64,000 bases of DNA from Crotophaga sulcirostris (GCA_013397455.1 VYZB01000334.1:911986-975985); one strand, 5' to 3'; positions 26,071-41,000 are shown, counted from the first letter of the stretch. The notes: generated by a model from the sequence alone, not told the origin. Numbers and translations are program-made.

Positions 26071-29000
26071 ATGACTTCTGTCTAGTTTTAATTGAGGAAC
26101 CGTTACTTATTACTTATATTTTATAATTTATTATTATCAATTTATCTCTCGATTCACCTAACACAAAGGTTTTTTAATTCTGACACACTGCAAGAGTGAT
26201 TAAATGACCACAGTTCTGTAGAAACAATTGTACTCTCTCAATTTAAGCCAAGAGTGGAGTATAACTTTATTAACTCAAACCTCAGATTTTGTGAGGGGTA
26301 CTCATGGTTTTATCCCAAATGCCTTTTATTTTCATTTAAGAGAAACGGTCAACTCTCCTGATTGCTGGCTGCTGCTGGATAAATTTCATTGAAGTATTCT
26401 CTGACCTGTGTCTCTGAATGTTCACTGTGCACTGCATCAACAATGTAACAGCGTTTACCACTGTGGCAGAGCATCCCAAGCAGGTGTACACAAAACTGAA
26501 GAATTGCAGGTAGGACTTAGCGTGTGCATCTCATGTACAGCTCTACAGGAATCCCATCAACGCCTATTCCCTATCACCTCAAGGATAACACTTTTCCCAT
26601 TAGCATAGGCTGCATATATGAAGGTTTCTGAAGTGTTTCATCTATGTTTAACTCTGACTTTTCACACCCGCGGCAGAGTCCTCATCTACCTGCACTTTCA
26701 ATGTTTCTGCTGTTTCCCTTCTGCCATCATGTTTAGACATCTGCCACTCTCAAGTCTGCAGAGAATCGGAAAAACGGAAGCTGTGAAATGTACCGCAACA
26801 TGTTATTGAAACAAACCTTCTGGTTCGTTTCCTGGATCTCAAATTTGTTACTAACACCAGTCTCGCAGTTCTTCAGCATACCAGCAGCTTGACTTAAAAA
26901 CTGGACATATTGGTAGTTGGCCCTACAAAAACCTTCAGCAGATTTCTGCTGCAATTAAGTGTGAGTGGATGGATGTTGTCTTCTCACCCTGGTATCGGCC
27001 GGAAGGAAAGTCAGGGTACTACCAGACAAAGATTGTAGCAGTTTAAGTCTTCCTTTGTGTTTTCCTTCCAGCTCCTCCAGAGGAGTTTACTTTAAACAAT
27101 GAACAACATAAAAAGACCTCCTTGTCACAACCAAATGTTGAGTATGGTTGTTTTGGGCACAAATAACAAATTTTATCTCAAAATTTCTCAGTATTTAAAT
27201 TTTTTTAATACTTCATTGTGAAAAGGCAAAAATATTTCTTTTGATCACTTGGTGAACGAACTTGTCCTTTTGTTCCTGCAAAGAAAAATCTGGGATTAAA
27301 GATTAAGTTTCATATATGTCACTCATACTGATCTTTGAACCTGGATAGATGATTTGGATACTCAAGTTTAACTGAAAACTGTATATTCTTTAATGAAAAA
27401 TTGAAGAAGTCAGAAGTTTTTCAATAAAGCTTTTTCTCGATAGGAAAATGTCATGTTGATCATCCTGGATCCTTTATGGGAACATATCTGCTTCCAGAAA
27501 GCTCAGCTCCAGAATGATTTGTGATTAAGACATTCACTATGTATATGATACAGTTTTAGCCTTTTTTTTTCTACTTTATTTGTTGACTCTTCTGCAAGTT
27601 TTTAATCTTTACATTTTGATTCAGAATAACATGCTAAATGTTAAATCCATTATATTTTTTGACATGGAATACTTGCTTTCCAACTAGTTTTAATCAAATC
27701 TATATCTTAAGGCAGCACTTGGAATAAATTTGAATTCACTGTGAGAAAATGAGCCAAGACATAACAAGTACTGCAAAATAGATGCGCTGCTTTTAACTAC
27801 ACAGTCTAACTTTCTTTTTATTATGCTGATTTTGTATATTTTGGTACATTCAAAGTATATTAAACATGTAGAATCTTTACCTGCACATAGCATTAGAATA
27901 ACTACTTCGTACTGCAGGTTTTACCTTTTTTTTTCCCTACTTTGTTTTTCTTTTTCAAAGACCACTTACATTTAAATCATGCTAGCACAAGATAATAACT
28001 TATTTTTAGTGATTTAGGTCTTGTAGTGAGTATTCAGCATAAGCAATCCAACCCTGTCTTAGTTCATTATGCTTCAATGATCTTTTTCAGTCTTTTGTCA
28101 CAGACCGTTTATATTTGTACTGGTGTTTGTCTCATTAGAATTTATTTTCATACACAATTAATTAGATAAGAAAATTTCATGCTCATGCTCCATTAGGAAT
28201 ATAATTATTTTTTTGAATGATAATTCAAAGCACTAGTGGAGAAATTCTTCCTGACTTAACTAGTGTGATCAAGAACATCATGCAGATTGGATATATGTTC
28301 ATACCCTTGTGTAGCTGGATTGTACTCTCGACAATACGTGTTAGTAATTCATTATCTCTGTTATGGCTAAATACCTAGCATATACCACAGGATAGACATA
28401 ATCAGAAGAATTAACAAAAATAATGGGAATTATTACTCTAGGCTTTAAACTGCTTTTCATTAAATCTAAGCCATATGAATTACATGGTAAATTTAAAATA
28501 GAAAGCATAAAAAATTAGAATATGGACTTCCTTCCTAACAGAGAAATGCATGAGAAGTATGCCAGATTTTTATTTCTTTTTCTTTGTATTCTTTACACGG
28601 TTAACAGAAACCTCTTTTGGTGACTCACACTTTTAATGAAGTCCTGCCATTTATCCGCGTAACCTCTTAATATGTTATATATACTGTCTACAGGGAATCA
28701 TTCACATATCATGAATTGAGAGTGTATTTCCTTGATTTGTTGTTCATCAGAAGATATAATAATCTGGAATTTCAAATGTCTGCAAACAAAAGAATTGGAG
28801 GAAATTTTACTTCAGCTTCTTAATTCACCAGGCAAATCCAGGATGGAACATCAGCATAGTAATAAACCTATGCATATCAAAAATTATCAAGTTTCAATCA
28901 AACTGAAAGCAATGATTCATAATGCTTTCTCACGCAAATTAAACCATGTGGGCAACATAAGTTTTCCTTAATTATGAATTTGTAAAAGTGAAGGAAAAAA

Positions 29001-30214
29001 GGAAAACTTCAAGAATTACCTGAAAAATTCCTCTTCTTGTAATAATGGTATTATAACCATGATTTCCAAGTAATAGTGATGGAAGATTTGCTAGTATTTT
29101 TAAATAAGATATATTATCTCAAACTTGCTTTAACTGGCACTCAACAGAACAAGATAATATTCTGTGTAACGTGCTTATTGGAACTGGGAAAGGGTTACTC
29201 CCTGAAATGCAATATTTTGGAACTGGAAATTCTTTCTCTTCTATACACACAGGGAGCCTTATACAAGGTTTATATGGCAGTTCAACAAAATTCAATGTAA
29301 TTGTACTTTAAGTTTTCTTACGGCTAAATACCTTTCTTCAATTGTTTTGAGTACTGATATAATTAAACCTACTACTCTAATAGAATTAATTTTGTTTTCC
29401 TTTTAAGCTTTAGAAGATAAATTAAAATACAGTGATGGTATACAGGGATTACTGGTTTTCACAGCTATGCAAAATCCACTTCAGGATACAAGGTGCACGT
29501 ACATTATGAGGTACCACACACTTTAAGGGAATTTATTTTGGTTGCAATAATCATCTTGGTCAAATTTACACGAAAATTTGAAATGACAAATTAAGTTACA
29601 GCATAATGCTACTAACATGTAGGATTATCAAGGGTGTATTTTTTATATGAAGATATAATAACTGTTATACACAAGAGATGTCAGTGCACAGTGTTACGTG
29701 GATATGTTAAATGCACTTCTGCAATTTAATTTCTTCTTTCATGGCCTAGAAACTGCACAGACAGACAAGATCTTCTTCATATGGGGGGGGCTATCATCAC
29801 GTTTCTCCACTACAATAGAGGAGACTATACGCCATAATTGCTTTAAAAGCAAATATTTATCTATGAAAAGTCTTTTTAGAATTTCATTATAGAAAATTGT
29901 TGCAATTAAAAAAAAAGGGCACCATGGGAGCTAGAGGATCACAGCACAATCTCACCCTTCATAATGAATCCATAATCTCTCATGTCTCACGAATGTTGCA
30001 TTTTGCATTTATGCTTGAGCATGTTTTTGAGTCTCCTGTTTTTAGATAAAAATATTGTGGTAAAACACGTATCTTCGTCTAGTAAAAAAATGTCAAATGT
30101 CAGCACACAGAAGAAAGGAACAGCCTAGTATTTGGTCTTTAACCTAACAGAAGTGCTCGCATCAAAGAAAATTACTCTAGGTTACAAGGCTAAAAGACTG
30201 ATTAGCATTTTTAT
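26071..30214. other. Unique non-coding sequence
   Basis: No gene or repeat identified. A block at about 26400-27010 is somewhat richer in G+C than its surroundings but has no open frame over 73 codons and no recognisable domain. A run of eight G at 29783-29790 stands out against the AT-rich background. Confidence 0.5.
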
Positions 30215-30232
30215 TAAAATAAAGACTACACT

Positions 30233-30300
30233 AAAAAAAATAGTATAATATTAGTATACTACTATTTAGTATAATATAATATTAGTGCAATATAACATAA
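30233..30300. repeat. TA-rich simple repeat (TAGTATAATA-like)
   Basis: A run of A is followed by imperfect copies of TAGTATAATATTAGTA and TAGTATAATATAATATTAG, ending in CAATATAACATAA. The copies differ in length, so this is a decayed short tandem repeat. Confidence 0.75.
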
Positions 30301-33300
30301 CTATTTTTTAGACAGAATGAAAGCACTTATAACAATTTTGGAAGGTAGAGAAGGAGTGCAAAACCAATAAAACCAAAACATCTAAGGAATCATGTTATTT
30401 GAGAACTGATAAAGTTCTTGCCAGTGTGTAGCCAGAAAATGACAATTTTTTGTTGTACAGTTCTAGACAATGAAAATTCATTTATCAAAAAAAAAGTACG
30501 TGACATTTGAGAAAAGTTTTTCTATTCTAAATATGGATTCATTCCATTCCATAATATTATCCACGATCAGTGCAAACCAGGAAATGAGCACAAGATGTCT
30601 ATGCCTTTGAGTGCGCGAAGCTGATGAAAAGCTTTATTTTCCATCCTGATTGCACATAACTTATGTGAAATTGTTGGTTAGATTCCTTCAGAACTGGTCC
30701 TTAATGTTTAAATTTATGCTACTTCAGCATTGATTAAAGACACAAAATAGATCCTCTGAAGATCTTAGGAACAAGTTGCAGAAGTGAAGCAACAAATACT
30801 TATTCAGCTTGATAGCCTAGTGCTTACCTAATTTATAGCCTGTGTTTCAAGAGGATTGTTAAGTCTGACCAAAATTCTGTAAACACAAAACTTAAGGATT
30901 TGCAAGAACTTTTCAGTAAAAATATACTTTCCTTTCAACTGCAGAGAGAATAAGGGACCAATATGAATGTATTCGTATTATGAATACGAATTCGTAAGGG
31001 TTGACTTAAACATGGAGACTCTTGGACAAAATGAGATGAAAGACAAAGGTTTCAAGCCCTTTCATGGTACAGACATCTGGATTTCTACACTTATTTAATC
31101 TCTACATTTATTCTGTCCAAAATGCTTGTCTTATGAGCAGTGCTTTTTTTCCATGTTCCCAGGATGGTTTCCAGTGATTGCAATTGCCTTTTCTAGCAGA
31201 GTTGCCCCTTCTTTAACGCATAGTAAAATCTGCCCTCTGTGCCCAGGTAAACATTATCTACTATACTGACTGCACTCTTGATTTTACTGAATCTTCTCTA
31301 AAGTTTTAACAGATACAGGATATTTTTTTTTATAAAGGAAGACAATTTTCTTACACTTTGAGTTATCATCTTGCAATTTAAATTCTCATTGTATAGAGAA
31401 AAGTTAAAAGTTTACAAAGGTACAAGTAAAATTAAGCCAGCTGTTCTTGGTCTCCTGAGTCATATGTAAAATTTCTTAGGTGTAGTTTCATGCTTCTAGA
31501 TATTTCTGTTTTCAGACGTGTTTATTTTTAATAACATATAAAACCCCAGGAAATATCTAGTAAAGCGAGAATTCCAAAAGGGAGAACTAGAATCTGATAT
31601 TGCTGCACGTCTTATTCCAGAATTTGAAGGCAGGAGTGGGAAAGAAACACCAGCAGTGAACTGAATGAAACATGAGATCAAAAAAAAAAATGCTTTAACT
31701 TGTCACCGAAGAAGTATTCACCCTTTAACTCCAAAACAATCAGCTCTCTACTTCCACAAAACATCTACATGCAATGATTCAGTCAGCAGGTCGACAGCTA
31801 GTGATATACAGATGATAATTCTCATTGGCCATAGTTATAACAGCTGCCTCTGTTCTGCTTTTATGGAGAGGATCAGATCAGGAGAGAAAACCAGCTATTT
31901 AAATTTGAACTTAATCAGGAAAATGTTGATAGTAGAATGTAGATGCCAGAAAGCTACAAAAAATTTGAACCCATGATACAGCTGTGGGATATATCATTTT
32001 AGTCCTTGATTCAGATGCTGAGGAATAACTTGGATTCAGAAGATGTGGTAAACAGAATTCCTAAGTGTTGTACAAGCATTTTTTATCCACAAAAACAGGG
32101 ATAAGATAGGGGTGCAGGCAACTATGGTTGAATTCTATAAAGTGAAAATATATTTGAAATGTCTTTGAGATTTTTTTAAGAATACGCTTCAACTGTCTTA
32201 AAGGCAAAACTTGCAAAATATCTGCCAAGGTCACTGAAGTCTCAAATGATCAGGCCTCAAAGAATTCAGAATTGGATTTACCTCAAATGAATTTTAACAA
32301 GGGCTTCTACAACTCTTTAGAAAAGTGTTTACTTCATTAACATTCTCAAGATATATAACTCTGACACATGACAGTATTTTCCTTCTATGAACTTTACACC
32401 TCATTGTAACCAATAAACAAAAATTAACACATCGATGTCTTTGAGAGGCAGTCAAGTAACTGAAAAATTTGTAAGTCTTCATGGTTGCTTGTAACAATTT
32501 AACAAAAATGAACCTCAGACAAAAACTAAATTTAGTTTCATCTAGAATAGGAAGTAGCGCACTTCTAGTGTCAGATTATGTGACTTCAGCTTCTTGGTAC
32601 TGAAACTGGATTAAGGTATAAACAATTTACTACTAATTAATCCAGATAAAATATTTTTTGTTCAAATAATATTTTTAATAAATTTATGGCATTTAATTTG
32701 CACAGGAAAAAATTTTCAGTCTCTGAAAAAATGTAAAGCCGTCTGATACTGCATGGTTGGACTAAAGTTAATAACATGGAAGTAACATAGCTCCAGTTCT
32801 GCATTATTTAATCAGTAGGGCTGCTGTAGCTGTAGTCAATTTTAATAAATTCACTGGGATTTCATAAGGCCATTTATATAGTCACTCATGTGGAAAAGCA
32901 ATATGAAATCTGACAGGAAGGAACTTTTTATACTAATTTTAAGTCCATTGATTTCAGCAGAGTTACTTCTGACTTATACCTGTTTGTGAAGAGTAAATCT
33001 TCATAAATTTGCTGTATCTATACATCTTTCCAACAAGTTCAGAAATGCAAGGGACTCACTGGAACCATTTTAGTATGTCAGATTCCCAGTTATGGAGAAA
33101 ATCGAAATATATTATCTTAGTTTTTTAATTACTTCTTTGGATGAAGCAATCAAATTACACGAACTTGGCTTGATGTCTGTGATAGACAATTATTTCCAAT
33201 TGTATAGATTTTTTGTTTTAAAAATTTATTGCAAAGGTATCAAAAATTTTATGTTATGTTCACTGAAAAAATTTTTTTCTGAAGCACCATTACCAACAAA

Positions 33301-33888
33301 ATTAAGCACGATTACTTCTGATAAATGATTTTTAATCTGAAAAGTAAATTCTTTAATGAAAGCTGGTACCTTCTGTAGATTAAAAAAACAATATCTTTTT
33401 CCATTATGCACTTTAGCCTGAACTTGTGTGAATTCAGTTAAATAAGGTACTCCTTCATCACATCAGTAATATTCACCCACAATGTAGTTTTTAAATAGTT
33501 CACAATTTTGAATGTAAGTGCGGAAATAGGAGGATTCCAGCACTCAAACTCCAAGGATAACTATAGAACAAATATGGTGAAACTATCTACATGATTGTTG
33601 ATATGTTATACAACTTCTCATAGGTTTCGGTATCCTCTAAACTTGTGCACCTTCTAAAAACCCTTGCATACCACAATCCCTGCATAAAACCGGTACAACT
33701 AGGATGCCAACCAACAACTAGCTCCTTCTGAGAGTGTTTCCACTACTGCAATAGACATTGCCATTCAGCAACAGGATGCCATCACTTCCCAGTGTGCTTG
33801 AACATGAACCGGATATCACAAAAGTCAGCTCTCTTCCACTATTCTGTCATCACCCTTTAAATGTGTTCCACTGCCAGTGTTAAGTCTG
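30301..33888. other. Unique non-coding sequence
   Basis: No gene or transposon recognised. Nested CpG-containing palindromes lie at 30971-30996: ATTCGTATT/AATACGAAT with a 3-base loop, overlapping TACGAATTCGTA. A run of A is at 31680-31690. The 103-codon open frame at 31665-31976 has no recognisable domain. Confidence 0.5.
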
Positions 33889-34060
33889 AACCACACTTAG
33901 TAAAGCATATCCCCAAGGAACCCATCTACCCGTCTTTTAAACACCTGCAAGAATGGTAACTCAACCCACTTCCTCAGCAACATGTTCCAATGCCTAACCA
34001 TCCTTTCAGTGAAGAAATTTTTCCTAATGTCTATCCTGAATTCTTTTTGTTGATTGAATT
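33889..34060 (-). mobile_element. CR1 LINE fragment
   Basis: In plus orientation it contains CATCTACCCGTCTTTTAAAC, ACCTGCAAGAATGGTAACTC, CAACATGTTCCAATGCCTAA and CAGTGAAGAAATTTTTCCTA. This is the reverse complement of the region just inside the CR1 3' end, the C-terminal ORF2 codons and the start of the 3' untranslated part. The terminal 100 or so bases that should lie at lower coordinates could not be recognised, so the 3' end is lost or badly decayed. The open frame at 33990-34364 starts in this antisense sequence and is not a gene. Confidence 0.85.
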
Positions 34061-35048
34061 ATTTCACAGGATTTTGAAGATTTTTATATATCTTGAAGTT
34101 CTAGACATCTGGTTACTGCCATCTAAGATGCTATTTCACACTCAGAATCACTTCCTGCCTAATGTATGGTACGAAAGCCAGGATGCATCTCCTAAGCATG
34201 CACAGGTCAGGTGCTTGGCACATCTGTGTAGTTGCACCCTGCATACCACATGCAGCATCAGTAGGAGCGGACTCCCGTGGATGTGTTGCACAGTAGCTGT
34301 AAACATAAATCCCAGATACAGCTTCTTTTCAGGAGATGAGCACTGGGTAGAATCCTCTGTTTAAAAGGCTTTAATGTTTCCAGAGCTATGTGTGTAAAAC
34401 ATTCCATCAAAAGATATACGTGTACACAAGTGACAGAGGAAGCCAAGGTTGGATGTTCCAATCTTGCCCCAGCAAAGACAATAATATAAAGTATTTCCTT
34501 ATTAAATACTCAGCTAAGTAGGAGACGAGAACTGTTGAATTGAGAGGTCAGTCTCTGCATTCTAAATAGCATCCTGAAAGCTGTTCTAAGCATTAACTCA
34601 GGGTAGGGCCTCCTTTGAACTTTCTGTTGAATTTCTTCTCCTCTGCTCAAAAGAACAAAAGAAACTGAGATGTAAAGAGCAGCTGAGTGAGACTATTGTT
34701 GTGTGTCATGGTACTGACAAGATTCACCTAAGCATAGGAAGCAAAGAGCTGATCTATTTATACATCTGGTCAAATGACTACATGAATCTACAAGGAAAAT
34801 ATGGTCAACTCTGAAACACTCAATACAAAATATTTCCCACTAAGTATTATATCTGAATGAGAGAAGTACCACTTCCAGTCATGTTTTTGAAAGAAAGAAT
34901 GACAAAGGTTTTGCTTACAAAAAAGCAAGCTAGAAACCTCACTTCAGAAGGGAGTTGGGAGCTCCATATGCCAAGCAGTACATGCCTCCTTGCTGAATAA
35001 GGTGTATAAGCTCCAAAGTATGGCAGAGCCAGGGAAAAAGACCTGTTT
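34061..35048. other. Unique non-coding sequence
   Basis: No gene or repeat recognised between the CR1 fragment and the short tandem repeat at 35049. Confidence 0.5.
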
Positions 35049-35094
35049 TTTTTCCACTACTGTCTACTGTATTTTTCCACTACTGACTACTGTT
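35049..35094. repeat. Imperfect 23-base tandem duplication
   Basis: Two adjacent copies with a 23-base period. The first contains TTTTTCCACTACTGTCTACT and the second TTTTTCCACTACTGACTACT. They differ by one internal substitution plus the last base, so this is a small local duplication. Confidence 0.85.
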
Positions 35095-38000
35095 TTTGTA
35101 CATAGTTCTCATGTACATATCAGTTCTCTCTTTCCACCCATTGTGTAGTTCAGGCCATTGATTTTGTTAGGGAGGCCACATCAAGTCCTAGTAAATATAC
35201 ATCCATGTGGGCCAACTTGTACAGGAAAAAAGTAGGAGGCAAGAAAGGCAGTGAGAACTGATTGGGGAAGCCAGGCAGCAGCAAGCATATTATTTGACAA
35301 TTTAGTGTAAAAGATAAAGGCCCAGAAGTACAGATACTGAAGGCCTCTGTCTTGAACTTGCTGTAGTATTTACAGTTGTGCAGTGTGGGTGTAAAATTAA
35401 TCCTTACATTAAGTACCAAGTAAATCCTACTATATACCATGTAGAATTCTATCTTACAGTGTATAATATACCCATTTTCCAACTACATTAGCGCGTTTAC
35501 AGGTATGATGATTGGAAAAACAGAGTTCTGAGCAAACTGAAAAAGGACTGAGAAGAAGAGTGCGTAAGCAATGTAATGGATTACATACAAACACAGAGTT
35601 TTTCTGTATTTTATTTGGACAGTAGTGAAGCTCTGCTTGAAGCAAGAGCAATATATTTATCCATAAAACATTTGAAAGTGGAAGTAGTTAAAACTATACT
35701 CAAAAAAATTGCACAGCTGATACCCAGAGTATGCTGGTGGGCGCTGCTTCTAGTCGCCTGTCAGAGGAAGCTTAAAAGTGGTGTTAAGTCCTGAGACTGG
35801 TAAAAGAACCAGGGATCCTACCCTCAGAAAAACAGAGCATCAAGGAATGCTTGCTCGGCAAGTAGTTTTCTACAATAAGTTCTCCCAACCTTCCTATTCT
35901 GCAGCTACTGTATGGTCTGCACTTCTTTCTTTCACCCTATATATAGTTTAGCTACACCAATTATCAGGTGCAGCCAGGCCTTAGGAAAAATAGTATCACT
36001 TCTGAAGAGTGACTGCAGACTGCAAAGTGTAAACACCACAGTCACTAGTCTTAGGTGACAGGAAGGACAAAAAAAATTCGAGTTCACTTTAACTATTAAA
36101 AAAAAAATATACAAAAATATCTAAGAGTAAAATATCTTTCCGTGTTAGGTAAAACAGGATTTTAAAACAAAGCATTTCATTAAAAACAGAGAAATCCAAA
36201 CTCCTCTGTCTGACCGTGGTACATATGCAGTGCTATTAACATAAAGAAATTAGATTCCCTGTGCCACATTTATGTGTCTGGAGAATCTGGGATGATTTTG
36301 TAATTACTTGGTGCACATAAAGGTAAAAAGAGGAGGTTCAGGGTCCAGAGGAGACAGACTGTCCAAAGGAAGACAGCAATAAATACAAACTAGGAGCTAA
36401 TTACCTACTGTAAACTGGGCAAATTAGTCAGCATACTTGCCGTCTCAAGTGATTAGAAAAGGCCTTCTAGAAATGAAACTTCAAGAAAAAGGGGAATGAA
36501 TAAAGTCTAGAACAAAAAGATGAGGAGAGATAGCTGCCCTACAGCTTCCTTTTTTTCTACTTAATTAAAGTTACCGAAAGTAAATAATTACTGTTCCCAG
36601 AGAAGATCATTACAGATAGCTTTCACGTGAGTTCCAAGGTACTTCTCTTTTAGCCCCAATCATAGGACATATCTTGGCGCTGTCAGGATATAGTGCATTT
36701 GTGAATCATGCTTTTAAAATTGTTCCAGCTAAGAGTGATGAATAGAAAACAGAAATTTGCTGCTAAGATGAAGCATAGACAATGACTATGTTGGCCCAAA
36801 CAGACCTTAGCTTCTGAATGACATATTTTCTCATTTCCATCATGCAATGGTCATCTTTTTTCTGGATCCTCTTGCTGAGTCCTCAGCTGGTGCATAGGAA
36901 AAACATCAAATACTGTTTAGGACAGAAAAACAGTGAGTTAAAAGTAGAATGGTATATGAAACTGGGGAGTGTTCTTTAAACAAAGAATACTCTGATTTTA
37001 CTAAATTAAGCTGAAACTGTTCGAAGAAGAGGTTTTTATAAACACTATCTTGCGCCTCTGGAATTTCAGAAATCTCTGAAGTAAGACAGACTCCACTGGA
37101 TATATTTGAATGCAAGGATTCAGAAAATGTATATTTATATTTCCAGTATTCAAAGGGGTTTAGATTTTAAGGCTGCTAAATAGAATAAAGATCATTAATA
37201 GGAAGCTCAGACTGCATCATCTTTCACCCCCACTTCAATTATTAACAAAGTAGGGGCAGCTAAACAAATGGAGAGTTATTTAAGTGAATAAATATTTACA
37301 TTTATGTTTTATTGCCAGTAACATATTAGATGTAATGCTACAGAACAGGAAAGAGCTTCAGTGCCATTTAAATATACCACACATTTTGAAATAAGAGATA
37401 GTAACTCTTCAACTTTAGCCACAAGATTAAGAGATTTTAAGTAGAATTAAGAAAATATAAGTAAATATAGCTGTAAGGTTGAGGCACATAGTGTTCCTAG
37501 TCAGCTAAAAGGAAATGTGCATGGACAAACCGTAACTTGCAGGCGTCTAAAAAGAAAGTGCTGACCCAAGTTTAACTACCGTGATGTAAATAATACTACA
37601 GTAAAGTATCATTACCATATGTATTATTATTCTGCAGCACAGATTTTCTTGAAGAAAACAGCTGCAGTGTTGAAATCTTAATTTTCTCTAAATTACAATG
37701 CAGCAAAATTACTCAGGCTAAGAAAGATTTTTAATCATCAAATTTGACTTTGATAGCTGCTTATAATAGGACATTGTTGCATGTTTTCCAGTGCCCACCT
37801 ATTCTTTTCAAAACAAGAGCAAAGTGGTCTGTGATAAAGAGAAAGGTGTTAGGGAAGGAAGTGCTACCAGTTCACTTAATGACAGATCTCCTGCTCAAAA
37901 CGACGTAAAAGCACCTGGCCTCTGTGTGGACTCTCCATGTAAAAAGAAAAAAAGAAAATACTGATTAATCTTAACATAACGTAAGATGTGGGCGCAGTCA

Positions 38001-41000
38001 GTAATGTATCCCAGGGCCATCTGATTCTCAGATGGGGAATGTTTTGGAAACGTGCTATGGCTTCCTTCTGACTTGGGTGCCCGGCTTTATTCTAAAGAAT
38101 TCGAAACCCAGAGGAATTCCTAGCTTTCATTTCTTTGTGATCCAGATGTAAGAAAGTACACATTTGGGTCAAGAAGCCTGGAAATGCGTTCAGGTCCGCT
38201 AGATTAGATGCAGACACAGAGATGAAACTCTAGCCAGGACATAAAAAGTTTCAACTGTGAAAGCTCTCTTCCTTCTACACATGCAGTGCATCAATTTCTC
38301 TAGTGATTTGTGACATCACATGCCAGATCTGTTAAGTCAACTTGATGTGTAAGGCTCACAGAACAGGAAAAAACTTCTAGCACTTTTTAGCTGTTATTCT
38401 TGTCATCTCATGGGATTTTGTAAAGAAAACTATTAAAGTATGTTTTCTTAATCTTTCATTTTTTGAGCTGTGTCCCCAGATACTTCTCACAAGGTTAAAA
38501 AAAAAAGGAAGAAAAAATTTTGCAAAACTTTCACTGTAAACCTTGAAGCAGGACTTTCTTGGATTACAGAAGACAGTGAAAACTTTATATGTTCTGTAAT
38601 CTTGGTTGTACAAGAACAGAATTCACGGGTTTTAACTACCATGTGGTAAAGTATACAAACAAGATTTTAACAAAATAAAATTAATTGCATTTAAAGAGGT
38701 TGGCTGATAAAAATGGACTTCTCAACAGTGACTTCTTTAAGTAAAATCTGCATTTAAATTTGCTGATAATATTATGGTGCTTTCTTTCTATTCAGATTTG
38801 AATGTCATTTTTACTGTGTGTATTATTATATATTGTATATATTTTTACTATATAGCTTTCTGTGTTTTATTGTTTTCTTCTGTAATTCTTCTGCCTTCAA
38901 GAGAAAGCATTATAAATTATGTTTTGGAAGTGTTAATCGTATAGGAGTTGCAGTGCAAAGGCTCTAGTGTCAGGAACTCTTGTTTTCTAGGAATTCAGGA
39001 TTTTTGGTGCATCACTTTTGGATTTATTTTGCACTGTGTTGTCAAAAAATTTATCTGCTCTCTGGAGTAATTGTGATGACTGTTTTTGTACAGAAGTGAA
39101 AGGCAAAAGTGGCAGCTCAGTCTACTGGGCACTTCTTATAGTGAACGGTTGTGGTGAGAGAGGGATACAGTCATTCAGTAAAACATGCAGAAGTTATGGG
39201 TCAACACCACAGTTTTTTCAGCAATTGTCACTTACTACGGAAATAACTATTTAATAACGCTTCTTAATAACCATAGTCCAGTGACTAGCTACTTTATCGT
39301 TAACAAGGAAACGATGTGTCAGCAAGTGATATGAAAATAAGGATTTGTGGGACGATTAGCTTTGTAATTAAATCATAAGCAGTAGGCATTAGTTAAGGCC
39401 CAGGATCTGAGCACCTGTTCAAACCAGCACATTTCCTAGCTCTACTTATCTTTTTCTGCTTTTTTCTGCATACCTAGTTAGTGAGTTCTACCTGGAAAGC
39501 AAATCTAAAGGAGGCATTTAGAAATACCATCGTGAAAGAAGCCAGGAAGAATGAGAGATGCCATCCTCTATAAGCAAGTGAGAGAGGTCTGAAGTATAAT
39601 GCTGATATTTCTACCTGAAAATAGACCCACGTGATTTTTCACATTTTAGCCTTTTGCAGGTGCAGTTTTATAGACTGTGTATTACTGGGATGAAGCCCCA
39701 ATCCAATCGGATACATAATAGTTTAGAGCATCTGGTCAACTATGTTTTGGCAATACAGATTATTGGAGGTGATGTTTATACCATGAAAAGTGAACAGAAG
39801 CCCTTATGGTCTCAGATGAACCTACTCAATAATCATATTCTGTAACTGATGTTGCCTTTTGGAGCTTTTGTATTGTTTTTAAGAAGTGCATTATATTCTA
39901 GTAGCTTTTGGAATAATTACTTGTAAAGCTATTTCCTTTTTAAAAGGCTGACCAATTCACTGAGCAGTAACAGCACTAAAGCATTCTCATCTCTTTCATG
40001 TGTTGGAAAGACATGAGATTTGGAAGGTACCAGTTAAGACTGTGAGGGACACATGCATATTGTATAACTCTTACACAGTCTTGAGGTTAGAACAGAATTC
40101 CATTTTAATAAGTAGTTTTTGAACACACATGACCAAAATCAACAGGAAAACTTGTTGTCCTGGAGAGAAATGTTATAAACAGTAAATGTGGACTTTTTTT
40201 CAGATTATTTTGTTCTCTATGCTTTCCTTTTCTACAGAGGCATCCCTATAACCGTTAACAAGTTGTAATCACTTATTCACTTTGCAGCAATATCAAGAGT
40301 TTTAAAATACTTGTGAATGATCAAATATGTGAAAATTCCAACTAAAACAGGTTTACTTCGATGACTATTGTAAATCTAATGAAATTCTCTGTGATAGAAA
40401 TTGTTCACTAATAGAAATAACTGAATTAGAACTAGATAACAAATATCAGTTACATAGAAGTGCATGAAGAAAACCAAAATATTAGTAAAATTGCCCCTAC
40501 ACTGACATCAAATCAATGTAAGACATTTGGTGTAGGATATGTAATGTCTGGCCTTAGATAAAGATATTGGCATAGCAGGAATCTCATAAACATAGTAAAA
40601 GGAAGGCAGTCAATGTGATATAACACTAATACAGTGTGAAAAATACAGAAAATATCATGTAACTCACATCAGCAATCCGCCAATGCAATATGTTACAAAC
40701 CTCAGCATCAAAACAATTAAAGAACTGATCACATTACTAAGCAACATGTCATCAACACCGATTAAAACCATAGGCCTAAATAAAAGGATAACAGTACTTT
40801 GTGTTACTGCCTAGGATGCACTAATAGAGCCTTTGGGAGGAGAAATAAAAATGTATTAAAAGTTATCCTGTGTGTACTGAGCAGAACTCATGCTGGGATA
40901 TGAAGCAGAGAGGAAATTTTTGGGCACGAAGCATAGATGGAACAGGTAATTAACAAACCCTCAAGAGGTAGTGCAACTCTACCTGAAAATGAGAAATGCT

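Noticed and set aside
33990..34364. 124-codon plus-strand open frame
   Set aside because: Its first part is antisense CR1 and the rest has no recognisable feature.
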